DNA from: CBDDFV01 sp965227335
GTDB taxonomy: Bacteria; Planctomycetota; Phycisphaerae; Phycisphaerales; SM1A02
Assembly (NCBI GenBank): GCA_965227335.1
Contig: CBDDFV010000001.1
Location: 1,364,001-1,428,000, forward strand
Length of the DNA stretch: 64,000 bases
Direction of reading: 5' to 3'
In this document: positions 44,274-53,912 of the stretch, one piece after another
Layout: the number at the start of each line of letters is the position of its first letter
Numbering within the stretch: position 1 is the stretch's first letter
The notes under the pieces: model-generated
What the model was told of the DNA's origin: nothing
What the model saw: only the letters and a program-made list of their open reading frames with translations
Databases searched by the model: none
Made by a program: the position numbers and the translations under genes

Positions 44274-47200
44274 ATGCGGAACATGCCTCTCAAACTGGTG
44301 CTCATCTTCGCGGTCATTGTCGGGTGCGCGCTCGCGATCATGCCGCCGAAGGAAAAGATCCGGCTCGGCAAGGACCTGCGGGGCGGGGTGAGCCTCGTCT
44401 ACAGCGTTCGCATCGACGAGACGAGCAACGCGTCCGAGGTCCTCACGCAGACGATCGAAGTGCTCAAGGACCGCGTGAACCCGCAGGGCGTCCTCGACAT
44501 CTCGATGACGCCGCAGGGACTCGACCGTATCGAGATCGTGATGCCGCTCCCCAGCGCCGAGGTGAAGGCGCTCAAGGACGCCTACGAGGAAGCCCTGGAT
44601 ACGCTGCTCGCCCGGGCGGAGATTCCGGAGCGTCAGTTGATCACGGCGGTCCAGCAGGGCCGGGCGGTCGATCAGTTCGGCTCGAAGGTCGCCGCGCTGC
44701 AGAACGCGTGGAACGCCTACCGCGACGCGGTGCAGGAGTACGAGACGGTCAAGGATGATCCGTCGATCGATCCGCAGGAGCTTCGCATTCTCGAAGGTCT
44801 GGTGGCGGAGACGGAGATCGCGTACGAGGACGAACTGGAAGCCGTCCGCGCGCTGAATCTCGATCGCGCCCGCGTCATTCGCGTGCTCCGTCGGCCCAAC
44901 GATGCGGAGCCGGAGCTGGACGAGGCCGGACAGCCGGTGCTCGACGAGAACGGCGATCCCGTGATGTCCCGCAGTCAGCGGGAGATCGAGATGGAGTTGC
45001 TGCTCGAGGAGTTCCCGCAGCTCGAGGCGGAGCTCACCGCCGTCGCCGACGCGTGGGACGCGTACGACAGCCAGCGCACGACGCTCGACGACCCCGAGGA
45101 CCTGATGAAGCTCCTCGAAGGCGCGGGCGTCCTCGACTTCCGGATCGCCGTCAACGCCAGCGACACCGAGAGCGGCGTCAACGTGCAGGACATGCGGGCC
45201 CAGCTCGCGGAGCGGGGCCCGGAGAACACCGACTCCCCCGTCGCCGCGTGGTTCGAGATCAACGACCTCAAGCAGTGGTATGAGGAAGAGGCCGATTACG
45301 AGTTCCTGATCGCGGATCCCGGCACGTTCTTCGCCCAACGCCGCGACCTCGTGGCGGGCGAACGCGACGGACGCATCTACCTCCTGCTCTACACCACGCC
45401 CGCCAAGGCGATGACGCACGACGACACGGACCGCTCGTGGTCGATCGAAAGCGCCTCGCGCGGCCAGGACCAGATGGGTCGGCCCGCCGTCAACTTCCGC
45501 CTCGACCCCTACGGCGGCGGCCTGATGAGCAAGCTCACGGCCCCTCACATCAACCGCAACATGGCCATCGTCCTCGACGGCCAGGTCTTCTCCGCCCCCA
45601 ACCTGAACAGCCAGATCGGCAGCTCCGGGCAGATCACCGGCAGCTTCTCCGACGCCGACCTCAGCTACCTGACCCGCGTCCTCGCGGCGGGCTCGCTGGA
45701 GGCGCGGCTCTCCGAGGCGCCCATCGCCACGAACGTCCTCGGCCCGTCGATCGGACGCGACAACCTCGGGCGCGGTCTCGAGGCGTGTCTCATCGCCGTC
45801 ATCGCCGTCGCCGTCTTCATGATCCTGTATTACTTCCTCGCCGGCGTGGTGGCGGACTTCGCCCTCATCGCCAACGGGGTCATCATCTTCGGCGTCATGG
45901 CGCTGATCGACGGCACCTTCACGCTGCCCGGCCTCGCCGGCATCGTGCTCACCATCGGTATGGCCGTCGACGCCAACGTCCTGATCTACGAGCGCATCCG
46001 GGAAGAGATCTTCGCGGGTGAAGTCGATCTGCGAGGCGCGATCCGACTCGGCTACCAGAAGGCGTTGTCGACCATCATCGACGCCAACGTCACCAACCTC
46101 ATCGTCTGTCTCGTGCTCTACAAGACCGCGACGACCGAGGTCAAGGGCTTCGCGCTCACGCTCTCCATCGGGATCGTGGCCACCCTCTTCACCGCCCTCT
46201 TCGTGACGCGGCAGTTCTACTACATCTATACCGACGTCCTGAAGCGCGACTCGCTTCCGATGCTGCCCACCGTCGTGCCCGCCGTGCACCACGCGCTGGA
46301 GCCGAACATCAACTGGATCGGCCTCCGGAAGATCTTCTGGGCGATCAGCATCGTCGGCGTCATCACCTCGATCGGTCTCGTCTCCTCGCGGGGCGTCGAG
46401 ATGTTCGACACCGAGTTTCGGGGCGGGGTCGCCCTGACCATCGAGACGCGGGTCGAGAACGAGGTCCCCGACGCCGACGGCGGCAACCCGACGATCGAAC
46501 GGCTCGTGTTGTCGCAGGCCGAAGTCACCGATCGCATCCATGCGATCGGCGAGCGCGTGGATGCGACCGAAGGCGACAACGCCCGCATCCTCGCGGAACT
46601 CGCCAACGCCTCGGTGCTGACCGTCGGCGCCACGAGCACGGCCGAGAACGGCGGCGTCGCCGCGACGCAGTTCCAGATCAAGGTCGCCAACCCCAAGGGC
46701 GTCACCGAGAACGAGACGATCATGGAGGTCGTCCGTCAGGCGATCACCGACGAGTTTGAAGGACAGCTCGACATCGCGCCGAAGCTCAGCTTCCGGGGCG
46801 AGGGCTCCGAGAACCACGCGAACTTCACCTACCGGGTGGAGAGCGAACGGCTCGGCGACAACCTCAACCGTCCGACCGTCGCGACCCGCGTGCCCGAGTT
46901 CGTCGGCGGCGTCGCAGTGGTGATCGACGACATCGATCCGCCCGTCACCCGCGAAGAGCTGCTCGAGCGGATCGACCGCACCCGCCAGCAGGCCCGCCAT
47001 TCCGGCGCCCTCGGGCGCGACGTGGAGGTCGTGGGCCTGGAAACGACGGAGAACGGCGACCGGTACACGTCCGTCGCGGTGCTCGTCAACGACCGCAACA
47101 TCAATCTGCTCCGCACCGACGTCAGCTTCGACAGCTGGGATCGCAACCTCGCGAAGACCGAGTGGATGCTGATCAGCGAAGCGCTCTCACGTCCGCCCAA

Positions 47201-47828
47201 CCTCAAGCAGGTGACGAGCTTCTCGTCCGCGGTGGCGGAGACGCTCAAGGCCAGCGCGATCGTGGCGGTGGTGCTGAGCCTCCTCGGGATCCTCGTGTAC
47301 ATCTGGGTGCGGTTCGGCTCGCTGCGGTACTCGCTCGCCGCGATCGTCGCCCTCGCCCACGACGTGACCATCGCCCTCGGCCTGATCGCATTGACGCAGA
47401 TCATCGGCAGCAGCGCCATCGCGTCGTGGCTGTTCATCGAGGAGTTCCACGTCGACCTCGGCGTCGTCGCCGCGCTGCTGACGATCATCGGCTACTCGCT
47501 GAACGACACGATCGTCATCCTCGACCGCGTCCGCGAGAACCGCGGCAAGCTGCCGCTCGCCAACGCGGCGACGATCAACCGTTCGATCAACCAGACCGTG
47601 AGCCGCACGCTGCTGACCTCGGTCACGACCCTCATGGCCGTGCTCATCATGTACGTCGAGGGCGGCAGCGGCATCCGACCCTTCACGTTCTGCCTGCTCA
47701 TCGGCCTGCTCGTCGGGACGTACAGCTCCGTCGGCATCGCGGCGCCGCTCGTGTTCAGCGGCGGCGACGGTCGCAAGTCGCCGGCGGATCTCAAGCCCTC
47801 GACCGACAACGAGCCCGCCGCGATCTGA
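44274..47828 (+). CDS. secDF: fused protein translocase SecDF
   Basis: A 1184-residue fusion of SecD and SecF, which use the proton gradient to pull exported proteins across the membrane. SecD: LGKDLRGGVSLVYSV near the N-terminus, a periplasmic P1 domain, APHINRNMAIVLDGQVFSAP and LAAGSLEARLSEAP, then six helices with GMAVDANVLIYERIREE. SecF starts near residue 678 (NINWIGLRKIFWAISI) with FDTEFRGGVALTIE and TIIGYSLNDTIVILDRVREN. P1 contains an extra charged helical insert (about 90-235), and the SecF periplasmic loop is also enlarged. ATG 44274 has a modest GGAAC upstream. Confidence 0.96.
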   Translation: MRNMPLKLVLIFAVIVGCALAIMPPKEKIRLGKDLRGGVSLVYSVRIDETSNASEVLTQTIEVLKDRVNPQGVLDISMTPQGLDRIEIVMPLPSAEVKALKDAYEEALDTLLARAEIPERQLITAVQQGRAVDQFGSKVAALQNAWNAYRDAVQEYETVKDDPSIDPQELRILEGLVAETEIAYEDELEAVRALNLDRARVIRVLRRPNDAEPELDEAGQPVLDENGDPVMSRSQREIEMELLLEEFPQLEAELTAVADAWDAYDSQRTTLDDPEDLMKLLEGAGVLDFRIAVNASDTESGVNVQDMRAQLAERGPENTDSPVAAWFEINDLKQWYEEEADYEFLIADPGTFFAQRRDLVAGERDGRIYLLLYTTPAKAMTHDDTDRSWSIESASRGQDQMGRPAVNFRLDPYGGGLMSKLTAPHINRNMAIVLDGQVFSAPNLNSQIGSSGQITGSFSDADLSYLTRVLAAGSLEARLSEAPIATNVLGPSIGRDNLGRGLEACLIAVIAVAVFMILYYFLAGVVADFALIANGVIIFGVMALIDGTFTLPGLAGIVLTIGMAVDANVLIYERIREEIFAGEVDLRGAIRLGYQKALSTIIDANVTNLIVCLVLYKTATTEVKGFALTLSIGIVATLFTALFVTRQFYYIYTDVLKRDSLPMLPTVVPAVHHALEPNINWIGLRKIFWAISIVGVITSIGLVSSRGVEMFDTEFRGGVALTIETRVENEVPDADGGNPTIERLVLSQAEVTDRIHAIGERVDATEGDNARILAELANASVLTVGATSTAENGGVAATQFQIKVANPKGVTENETIMEVVRQAITDEFEGQLDIAPKLSFRGEGSENHANFTYRVESERLGDNLNRPTVATRVPEFVGGVAVVIDDIDPPVTREELLERIDRTRQQARHSGALGRDVEVVGLETTENGDRYTSVAVLVNDRNINLLRTDVSFDSWDRNLAKTEWMLISEALSRPPNLKQVTSFSSAVAETLKASAIVAVVLSLLGILVYIWVRFGSLRYSLAAIVALAHDVTIALGLIALTQIIGSSAIASWLFIEEFHVDLGVVAALLTIIGYSLNDTIVILDRVRENRGKLPLANAATINRSINQTVSRTLLTSVTTLMAVLIMYVEGGSGIRPFTFCLLIGLLVGTYSSVGIAAPLVFSGGDGRKSPADLKPSTDNEPAAI

Positions 47829-47945
47829 TCGCGCGGCGGATCACCGAACGCCCGGCCGCCGCCCGGCCGGTCTCACGCGGCGTCCCACGTCCATTTTTGT
47901 GGCGGTCGTGCGCGCGGCCGTCCGATCCTCGGAAGAGGAGCGCCC

Positions 47946-49208
47946 ATGTCCGCCAGCACCAAGATCACCCTCGTCGCCCTCCTCGCCGTCGCGGTCCTGC
48001 TCGCGGTCTACTACGGACGCCAGAGCCCGCCGGAGACGCCGCCGGTCGACAACGCCGAGGCCTCGCCCGCCGCTCGCGCGGCCCAGGCCGCGAATCCCGT
48101 CAACGACGATCCGCCGGAGGCCACGTCGACCGACGACCCCGGCCGGATCACCCCCGCCCCACGCGTCGAATCCGATCCGCCTCCGATGCCCGTCACGCCG
48201 CCGCCCGCCGCGCCGTCACGCGACGTTGACCCCGACGACGCCGCGGACATCACGAGCCCGGATGACCTCGCCGGAAACGACGGCGACCAGGCGAATCTCG
48301 AGGCGCTCGGTGCGCTCGGCGAGCCGCCCCCGCCCACCGGCGGCGCGAGCGGCGGCTTCCTGTCCGAAACCATCGAACAACTCGCCGGCGATCCCACCAT
48401 CCTCGATGCCCCGGGGGCCGACTCCGAGTTCGTCGGCCCGCCCGCCTCGGACGCCGACGTGGATGAGAACGACGACGCAGCCGACGGCGGGACCCCGCCC
48501 GCACCGGCCCGCGAGACGGCCCCCGCCGGGCCCGCCTCCCCGGATCCCGCCCCTGAATCCGGCGCGCCGGACACGACGGATGACGCGTCCGATCCGCCCG
48601 CTACCGTCACGCCGCCGAAGTACGAAACCTACGTCGTACGCGTCGGCGACACCTTCGAGTCGATCGCCGCGGACTGGTTCGGCACGCCTCGCAAGTCCGG
48701 TCTGATCGCCACCGCAAACCCGTACGTCGATCCGCTCCGCCTCAAGGTCGGGCAGGAACTGCGGCTGCCGCCGAAGGATGCGAAACGCGAGACGCCCACG
48801 CCGCCGGGCCCGCTCGCAAAGCCGATCAACTACCAGATCCAGTCCGGCGACACGCTCTCGACGATCGCGAAGGCGTACTACGGCGATGCGAAGTACTGGC
48901 GACGACTCTACGACGCCAACCGGAGCGTCATCGGCGCGGACCCCGCCCGGCTCATCGTCGGCAAGACGATTTCGATTCCGCCCCCGCCCGCCGAGGCGAA
49001 GGAGAAACCGTCGCCCGCGACGCCGTCCGCCGGGCGAACGCACACGGTCGCGTCCGGGGATTCGCTCTCCACGATCGCCGTGAAGTACTACGGCAAGGCG
49101 GACTGGGAGCGGATCTACGAGGCGAACAAGGCGACGATCGGCGACGACCCCGCCGCGCTGAAGATCGGCATGACGCTCGTCATCCCGCCGGCGCCGAAGT
49201 CCGATTGA
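47946..49208 (+). CDS. membrane-anchored protein with three LysM domains
   Basis: A 420-residue protein. One N-terminal membrane helix (ITLVALLAVAVLLAVYYG) is followed by a long disordered Pro/Asp/Ala-rich stretch (to about residue 220), then three LysM domains: YVVRVGDTFESIAADWFG, YQIQSGDTLSTIAKAYYG and HTVASGDSLSTIAVKYYG, each ending in a P(L/A)-x-(L/I)-x-x-G-x-x-(L/I)-x-(L/I)P strand. LysM binds peptidoglycan or chitin oligomers, so it probably spans from the inner membrane to the wall. ATG 47946 follows GAAGAGGAG. Confidence 0.88.
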   Translation: MSASTKITLVALLAVAVLLAVYYGRQSPPETPPVDNAEASPAARAAQAANPVNDDPPEATSTDDPGRITPAPRVESDPPPMPVTPPPAAPSRDVDPDDAADITSPDDLAGNDGDQANLEALGALGEPPPPTGGASGGFLSETIEQLAGDPTILDAPGADSEFVGPPASDADVDENDDAADGGTPPAPARETAPAGPASPDPAPESGAPDTTDDASDPPATVTPPKYETYVVRVGDTFESIAADWFGTPRKSGLIATANPYVDPLRLKVGQELRLPPKDAKRETPTPPGPLAKPINYQIQSGDTLSTIAKAYYGDAKYWRRLYDANRSVIGADPARLIVGKTISIPPPPAEAKEKPSPATPSAGRTHTVASGDSLSTIAVKYYGKADWERIYEANKATIGDDPAALKIGMTLVIPPAPKSD

Positions 49209-49440
49209 TCGATCTGGGCCCGGATCGTCACATCCTGTAGGACGCACGCAAGGGAATGCTCTGAGGCCTGATCGCCGTCGAGAGCCTGATCGCCGCCGAG
49301 AGATCGTGCGGCGGACACAGGCGGCGGACGACATGAGCGCACGTCGTGGGTTGAGGGGGGCGGGACATGGGCGGTCGGCATCGACAGGATGAGATCCCGG
49401 AGGTCATGGCGCCCATGGTCGTGCGCTTCGAGCCGGCTGC

Positions 49441-49446
49441 TACACT
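49441..49446 (+). promoter_or_regulatory. -10-like element immediately before the SDR gene
   Basis: TACACT ends 6 bp before the ATG at 49453, so a transcript from it would start at or near the start codon (leaderless). There is no clear -35. Confidence 0.35.
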
Positions 49447-49452
49447 GGGGTG

Positions 49453-50430
49453 ATGAAGATTATCACCTGTTGCCTCGTCCTCGCGGTCAGCGCCGCCTTC
49501 GTCAGCTCGACCGACATCGTTGGACAGGATGCGGCTGAGCCGGTTCTGGAAGCGGACGCCCCTGAGCGTGCGGTGTTGATCACCGGCGCGAGCACCGGCA
49601 TCGGACGCAGAACCGCCGAGTACCTCGCGCAGAACGGCTTCTTCGTCTACGCCGGAGCACGCAAGGACAAAGACCTTGCGGAGCTGAGCAGGCTCGACAA
49701 CGTCCAGGGGATCAGGCTCGACGTCACGGTTCCCGGCGACATTGAGGCTGCGGTCAAGACCGTGACCGACGCCGGCCGCGGCCTGTACGGACTGATCAAC
49801 AACGCGGGCGTCCTCGTGATGGCGCCCATGACTGAAGTCACCGAGGCGGACCTCCAGTTCCAGATGGACGTCAACGTCATGGGCCCCTACCGGGTGACCA
49901 AGGCCTTCGCCGACCTTCTCATCGAGTCGAAGGGTCGCGTGGTCACGACCGGCTCCATTGCCGGCTTCGTCACGTGGGGCCTCGGCGGGCCGTACACCAT
50001 GAGCAAGCACGCGGTGGAGGCCTACACGGACTGCCTCGCCGAGGAGCTTGAGCCCCTCGGCGTTGGCGTCAGCGTCATCGAGCCGGGGAGCTTCCGCTCG
50101 CGCATCTGGACCAGCACGGTCGACCGGATGAAAGCCAAGGGCTACACGGCCGAGGGTTCGCGCTACGAAGGCGCCCTCAAGCGCTTCATGGAAAGAGGCG
50201 GCGTCAATCCAGAGCAAAAGGACCCGCTCCCGGTCGCCAAGGCCTTCCACGCGGCGCTCACTTCCCCCACGCCGTTGCGCCGCTACATGGTGACGCCCAA
50301 CCAGGAACAGGCGGAGACCACGCTGATGGCGAGCTTCCGACGCATCGCCCAGCTCAACGAAGGCCATGAGTTCACCTACTCGCGGGAAGAGCTGCATGAG
50401 ATGCTCGACCGGGCGATCGGGTCCGAGTAG
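49453..50430 (+). CDS. short-chain dehydrogenase/reductase with export signal
   Basis: A 325-residue oxidoreductase. The Rossmann motif AVLITGASTGIGRR is followed by GLINNAGVL, the catalytic Ser in TTGSIAGF and the YxxxK pair in PYTMSKHAVEAY, all intact for an NAD(P)-dependent classical SDR. Unusually, it begins with MKIITCCLVLAVSAAFVSS, which reads like a Sec signal peptide, before the dehydrogenase starts near residue 40. Export of a nucleotide-dependent enzyme is uncommon, so the leader might be a membrane anchor. ATG 49453 was chosen; GTG 49450 is directly before it. No substrate can be assigned. Confidence 0.85.
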   Translation: MKIITCCLVLAVSAAFVSSTDIVGQDAAEPVLEADAPERAVLITGASTGIGRRTAEYLAQNGFFVYAGARKDKDLAELSRLDNVQGIRLDVTVPGDIEAAVKTVTDAGRGLYGLINNAGVLVMAPMTEVTEADLQFQMDVNVMGPYRVTKAFADLLIESKGRVVTTGSIAGFVTWGLGGPYTMSKHAVEAYTDCLAEELEPLGVGVSVIEPGSFRSRIWTSTVDRMKAKGYTAEGSRYEGALKRFMERGGVNPEQKDPLPVAKAFHAALTSPTPLRRYMVTPNQEQAETTLMASFRRIAQLNEGHEFTYSREELHEMLDRAIGSE

Positions 50431-50592
50431 GCGTACTGCGAGCGGTTCCCCGATTCAGCGTTTCGTCGTGACGCGGCGGCCGGGCGGCCCGGGTCGTCGC
50501 CTCCCCGGGGGTGATGTGAATAGCGGGAGCGCCACGCGTTTCGGGACACGCGTCCCGCAGTGCAAACAGCGTGGCGAGCGACTCGAATATGT

Positions 50593-50622
50593 TTGACGTC
50601 TCCCGTCGTCGTCGCGTACAAC
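50593..50622 (+). promoter_or_regulatory. sigma-70-like promoter for the 50645 membrane protein
   Basis: TTGACG (50593-50598) and TACAAC (50617-50622), spaced 18 bp, with a predicted start about 15 nt before the ATG and GGAAGGGAG in between. Confidence 0.55.
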
Positions 50623-50644
50623 TCGACGCCGGAAGGGAGCATCC

Positions 50645-51157
50645 ATGGGGAATTCGACGCAGGTTTCGCGTGCTCTGATCACGCGGATCTTCATCGCGCA
50701 GATCGCCCTCATCGGCGCGACGACGGCGTTGGTGGCGGTCGCGCTGGTCGTCGACGTCGGGTTCTTCTGGTTCGCGTTCATCTCCGGCGTCTTTGGAGCG
50801 AGCATTCGCCTGTTGCGCCGAGTGGATTCCGGCGGACTCGAATCCGCATGGATGACGGTGCTCATGCCGCTTCTCTACGGGGGCATGCTCGCCGCCGTCG
50901 CCTATTTCCTGTTCTTCTCGCGGATCCTGTCGGGCGTCGAGGGCGGCGGCCTGATCGCCACGAACCTCTTTCCCGATTTTCAGTCCTTTGCGACCGAGCC
51001 CGCGGATCGGCTGCGCATCAGCGACTGGCTCGACATGCGGCCCGCGAGCCTGGTCGACGCGGGGAAGCTCGTGATCTGGTGTTTTCTCGCGGGCTACTCC
51101 GAGCACCTGATCACCGGCGTGCTGGAACGCCTCGAACAGAGCACCCGGACGTCCTGA
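50645..51157 (+). CDS. membrane protein of unknown function
   Basis: A 170-residue protein with three to four hydrophobic segments: ITRIFIAQIALIGATTALVA, VDVGFFWFAFISGVFGASIR, VLMPLLYGGMLAAVAYFLFF and a C-terminal VIWCFLAGYSEHLITG. No family recognised; the FLAGYSE motif near the end recalls small integral proteins where FxxGxSE faces the cytoplasm. GGAAGGGAG lies just upstream of the ATG. It converges on the aldo/keto reductase gene with 2 bp between stops. Confidence 0.7.
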   Translation: MGNSTQVSRALITRIFIAQIALIGATTALVAVALVVDVGFFWFAFISGVFGASIRLLRRVDSGGLESAWMTVLMPLLYGGMLAAVAYFLFFSRILSGVEGGGLIATNLFPDFQSFATEPADRLRISDWLDMRPASLVDAGKLVIWCFLAGYSEHLITGVLERLEQSTRTS

Positions 51158-51159
51158 AC

Positions 51160-51927
51160 TCACGCCGGCGCAAGCGATTCCGCCGTCGCGATGTTCTCCG
51201 CCATCCGTCGGAAGTTGAGCCCGCCCACGACCAGCGTCGTGACCCCGCGATTCGCGAGGACGAACTCGATCGCCTCGCGGGCCGGGAGTCGACCCGAGGC
51301 CAGACCCTTCTTGACGACGATCCCCACGCCCCGCGCGGCGGCGTCGGCGATCAGCCCTTCGTGCGACCGGTCCTCGAGGTGGTATTCGACCATGAGGGCG
51401 TCCGCCCACGCGAGCGCCCGCTCCGCCCCGGCGACGGTCTTGCCGGAAAAGCCGATCGCGCGGATCACGCCGCGCTCCCGCTGCTCGCGGAGTACGGGGA
51501 CGACGTCGGTGTCGTCGAGGATCGCCTCGTCGTCGCCGTTGGAATGGACGAAGACGAGGTCGAGGACGTCGGTCCCGAGTCGTGCGCGGCTCCGTTCGAG
51601 GCTCATCTCCACCGCGGCCCGGGAGTAGTCGTACGTGGAGGCGCCGTCCTCGAACGTCTCGCCGACCTTGGTCGAGACGACGAGGTCGGTGCGTTTCGCG
51701 GGCAGTGTGAGGCCCAGGCGTTCCTCGCTCAGTCCGTACGCGGGGGCGGTGTCGAAGTAGTTGACCCGGAGGATCCGCAGGCCGCGCATCAGCCGCTGCA
51801 CCGCGTCGAGATCAGGCAGGTCGTAGTCGTCGGCGTACTTGGCCCCCTGGTTGCGGCCGATCTTGAACGCCCCGTACCCGAGGCGCGAGACGGCGGGCAG
51901 GCGGGGGGTGAGGGGACGCATCTCCAT
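51160..51927 (-). CDS. aldo/keto reductase
   Basis: A 255-residue NAD(P)H-dependent oxidoreductase with a TIM-barrel fold. NYFDTAPAYGLSEERLG carries the catalytic Asp and Tyr, STKVGE the Lys, and DVLDLVFVHSNGDDEAI the His region. IRAIGFSGKTVAGAERALAW and GRLPAREAIEFVLANRGVTT with VVGGLN complete the family pattern. It is shorter than most members (about 300), with a compact C-terminus. The start ATG is 84 bp from the divergent isocitrate dehydrogenase gene. Confidence 0.87.
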   Translation of the reverse strand: MEMRPLTPRLPAVSRLGYGAFKIGRNQGAKYADDYDLPDLDAVQRLMRGLRILRVNYFDTAPAYGLSEERLGLTLPAKRTDLVVSTKVGETFEDGASTYDYSRAAVEMSLERSRARLGTDVLDLVFVHSNGDDEAILDDTDVVPVLREQRERGVIRAIGFSGKTVAGAERALAWADALMVEYHLEDRSHEGLIADAAARGVGIVVKKGLASGRLPAREAIEFVLANRGVTTLVVGGLNFRRMAENIATAESLAPA

Positions 51928-52010
51928 GCGCGGTATGATACGGGGCTCCCCGGAATCGCGCGTCGGGCGTGAGCGGGGTCGGACGAATCAGCGAGACGCG
52001 GAGCCTCAAC

Positions 52011-53036
52011 ATGCACACGGTGGTGATGATCCCCGGCGACGGCATCGGACCCGAAGTGACCGATGCGGTCAGGAAGATCTTCGCCGCGGCAGGAGCCCCG
52101 GTGACCTGGCTCGAGCGGCACGCGGGCGTCGCGGCCCTCGATCGCGGCGCCGACACCGTCCTGCCGAAGGACACGACCGACGCCATTCTCGAACACGGCG
52201 TCGCCCTCAAGGGGCCCGCCACCACGCCGATCGGCGGCGGCTTCTCGTCGATCAACGTCGCCCTCCGCAAGAATCTGAACCTGTACGGCGCGGTGCGGCC
52301 CGTGCGTTCGCTCGACGGCGTGAAGACCCGCTACGAGGACGTCGACCTCGTCATCGTCCGGGAGAACACCGAGGGCCTCTACTCCGGCATCGAGAACATC
52401 ATCACCGAGGGCGTCATCACCTCCATCAAGGTGGCGACCGAGGAGGCGTGCCGGCGCATCGCCCGCTTCGCGTTCCGCTACGCCGAGAGTCGCGGCCGAA
52501 AGAAGATCACCGCCTTCCACAAGGCGAACATCATGAAGCTCTCGGACGGGTTGTTCATTCGGTGCGCGCGGGAAGTCCACGAGCAGGAGCACCCGAACAT
52601 CGCCTACGACGAGGCGATCATCGACGCCGCGTGCATGCGGATCGTGCAGGACCCCGGTCAGTTCGACGTGATCCTCTGCGAGAACCTGTACGGCGACGTG
52701 ATCTCCGATCTCTGCGCCGGCCTCGTCGGCGGACTCGGCGTCACCCCCGGCGCGAACTTCGGCGACGCCCACGCGGTCTTCGAGGCGGTCCACGGCTCCG
52801 CGCCGGACATCGCCGGACAAAACGTCGCCAACCCGCTCGCGATGCTGATGTCCGCGGTGATGATGCTCAACCACCTCGCCGATTCGCGCGGCGATGCGTC
52901 CTGCCGCGAGATCGGGAACCGAATCAAATCCGCGTACAACGCCGCGCTGATCGCCGGTGAGAAGACACGCGATCTCGGCGGCTCGATGTCGACCACCGAG
53001 TTCACCGACGCCGTCATTGCCCGGCTCGACGCCTGA
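52011..53036 (+). CDS. NAD-type isocitrate dehydrogenase (isocitrate/isopropylmalate family)
   Basis: A 341-residue beta-decarboxylating dehydrogenase. MIPGDGIGPEVTDAV starts the fold, LIVRENTEGLYSGIEN is the substrate loop typical of isocitrate rather than isopropylmalate enzymes, and ITAFHKANIMKLSDGLF and LCENLYGDVISDLCAGLVGG supply Mg2+ and substrate contacts. EAVHGSAPDIAGQNVANPLA is the NAD-binding signature. The size and lack of an NADP-specific loop match the short NAD-dependent group related to mitochondrial IDH3. It would make 2-oxoglutarate in the TCA cycle. ATG 52011 has GGAG upstream. The next gene starts on its stop codon (TGATG). Confidence 0.87.
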   Translation: MHTVVMIPGDGIGPEVTDAVRKIFAAAGAPVTWLERHAGVAALDRGADTVLPKDTTDAILEHGVALKGPATTPIGGGFSSINVALRKNLNLYGAVRPVRSLDGVKTRYEDVDLVIVRENTEGLYSGIENIITEGVITSIKVATEEACRRIARFAFRYAESRGRKKITAFHKANIMKLSDGLFIRCAREVHEQEHPNIAYDEAIIDAACMRIVQDPGQFDVILCENLYGDVISDLCAGLVGGLGVTPGANFGDAHAVFEAVHGSAPDIAGQNVANPLAMLMSAVMMLNHLADSRGDASCREIGNRIKSAYNAALIAGEKTRDLGGSMSTTEFTDAVIARLDA

Positions 53037-53896
53037 TGGCGCCCGCCCCCGACCACTGGACGCTGACCGGCGCACAGGGCGAGACGATCCTCGGTGAGAC
53101 GGATCATCCCGATGGTCCGCCGCGCGGCGTGGTGATCATCTGCCACGGCTTCAAGGGCTATAAGGACTACGGCATGTTCCCGTGGCTCGGCCACGCGTTC
53201 GCCCGGGCCGGCTGGATCGCCCACCGTTTCAACTTCAGCCATTCGGGGATGACGAACGACATCCAGACCTTCGCCCGCCCCGACCTCTTCGCCGAGGACG
53301 GCTGGGACCATCAGGTCGAAGACCTGGGTGCGGTGCTCGACGCCGTGCGGGCGGGGACGATCGCGGGCCAGGGGCTGCCGATTGTCCTTTTCGGCCATTC
53401 GCGCGGCGGCGCTACGGTGCTGCTCACCCTTGGCCGCGATCAGGGCGAACACACCGCGGAGGTCGTCGGCGCCATCACCGCCGCCGCGCCGTCCTCATGC
53501 GATCGCCTCCCGGCCGACCAGCGTGAGCAGTTGCTCCGCGACGGGTTCATCGAATCGCCGTCCTCACGGACCGGCCAGGTCCTGCGGGTGAATCGCGGCT
53601 GGCTGGAGCGTCAGATCAGCGATCCGGCCGGGCATGACTTGCTGACGCTGATCGGTTCGATCTCGACGCCCCTCTGCGTGATCCACGGCGGCGACGACCC
53701 GACGGTGCCGGCAGCGGACGCGGACGAGATCGCCAACGCCGCGCCGAACGCGGAGCGACACATCATCCCGGGCGCCAATCACGTGTTCGACACGCCCAAT
53801 CCCTTCCCGGTTGGCGCCGAACCATCGGACGCCCTGCGTGCGATGTTTGAGCACGCGTCGACGTTTGCGGCCGAGCGCGCCGCTCCCGACGTCTGA
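53036..53896 (+). CDS. alpha/beta hydrolase
   Basis: A 286-residue soluble hydrolase. VVIICHGFKGYKDYG provides the oxyanion region, VLFGHSRGGATVLLTL the nucleophile Ser, VIHGGDDPTVPAADADE the Asp and IIPGANHVFDT the His, so the triad is complete. FKGYKDYG resembles serine aminopeptidase/esterase members (DLH type). The start overlaps the isocitrate dehydrogenase stop by 1 nt (TGATG), implying coupled translation. Substrate unknown. Confidence 0.85.
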   Translation: MAPAPDHWTLTGAQGETILGETDHPDGPPRGVVIICHGFKGYKDYGMFPWLGHAFARAGWIAHRFNFSHSGMTNDIQTFARPDLFAEDGWDHQVEDLGAVLDAVRAGTIAGQGLPIVLFGHSRGGATVLLTLGRDQGEHTAEVVGAITAAAPSSCDRLPADQREQLLRDGFIESPSSRTGQVLRVNRGWLERQISDPAGHDLLTLIGSISTPLCVIHGGDDPTVPAADADEIANAAPNAERHIIPGANHVFDTPNPFPVGAEPSDALRAMFEHASTFAAERAAPDV

Positions 53897-53912
53897 CGCC
53901 CGCCGCCCCCGC

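Noticed and set aside
49267..49302. Two tandem 18-bp copies of CCTGATCGCCG(T/C)CGAGAG
   Set aside because: Only two copies, between unrelated genes; not enough for a repeat element or operator.
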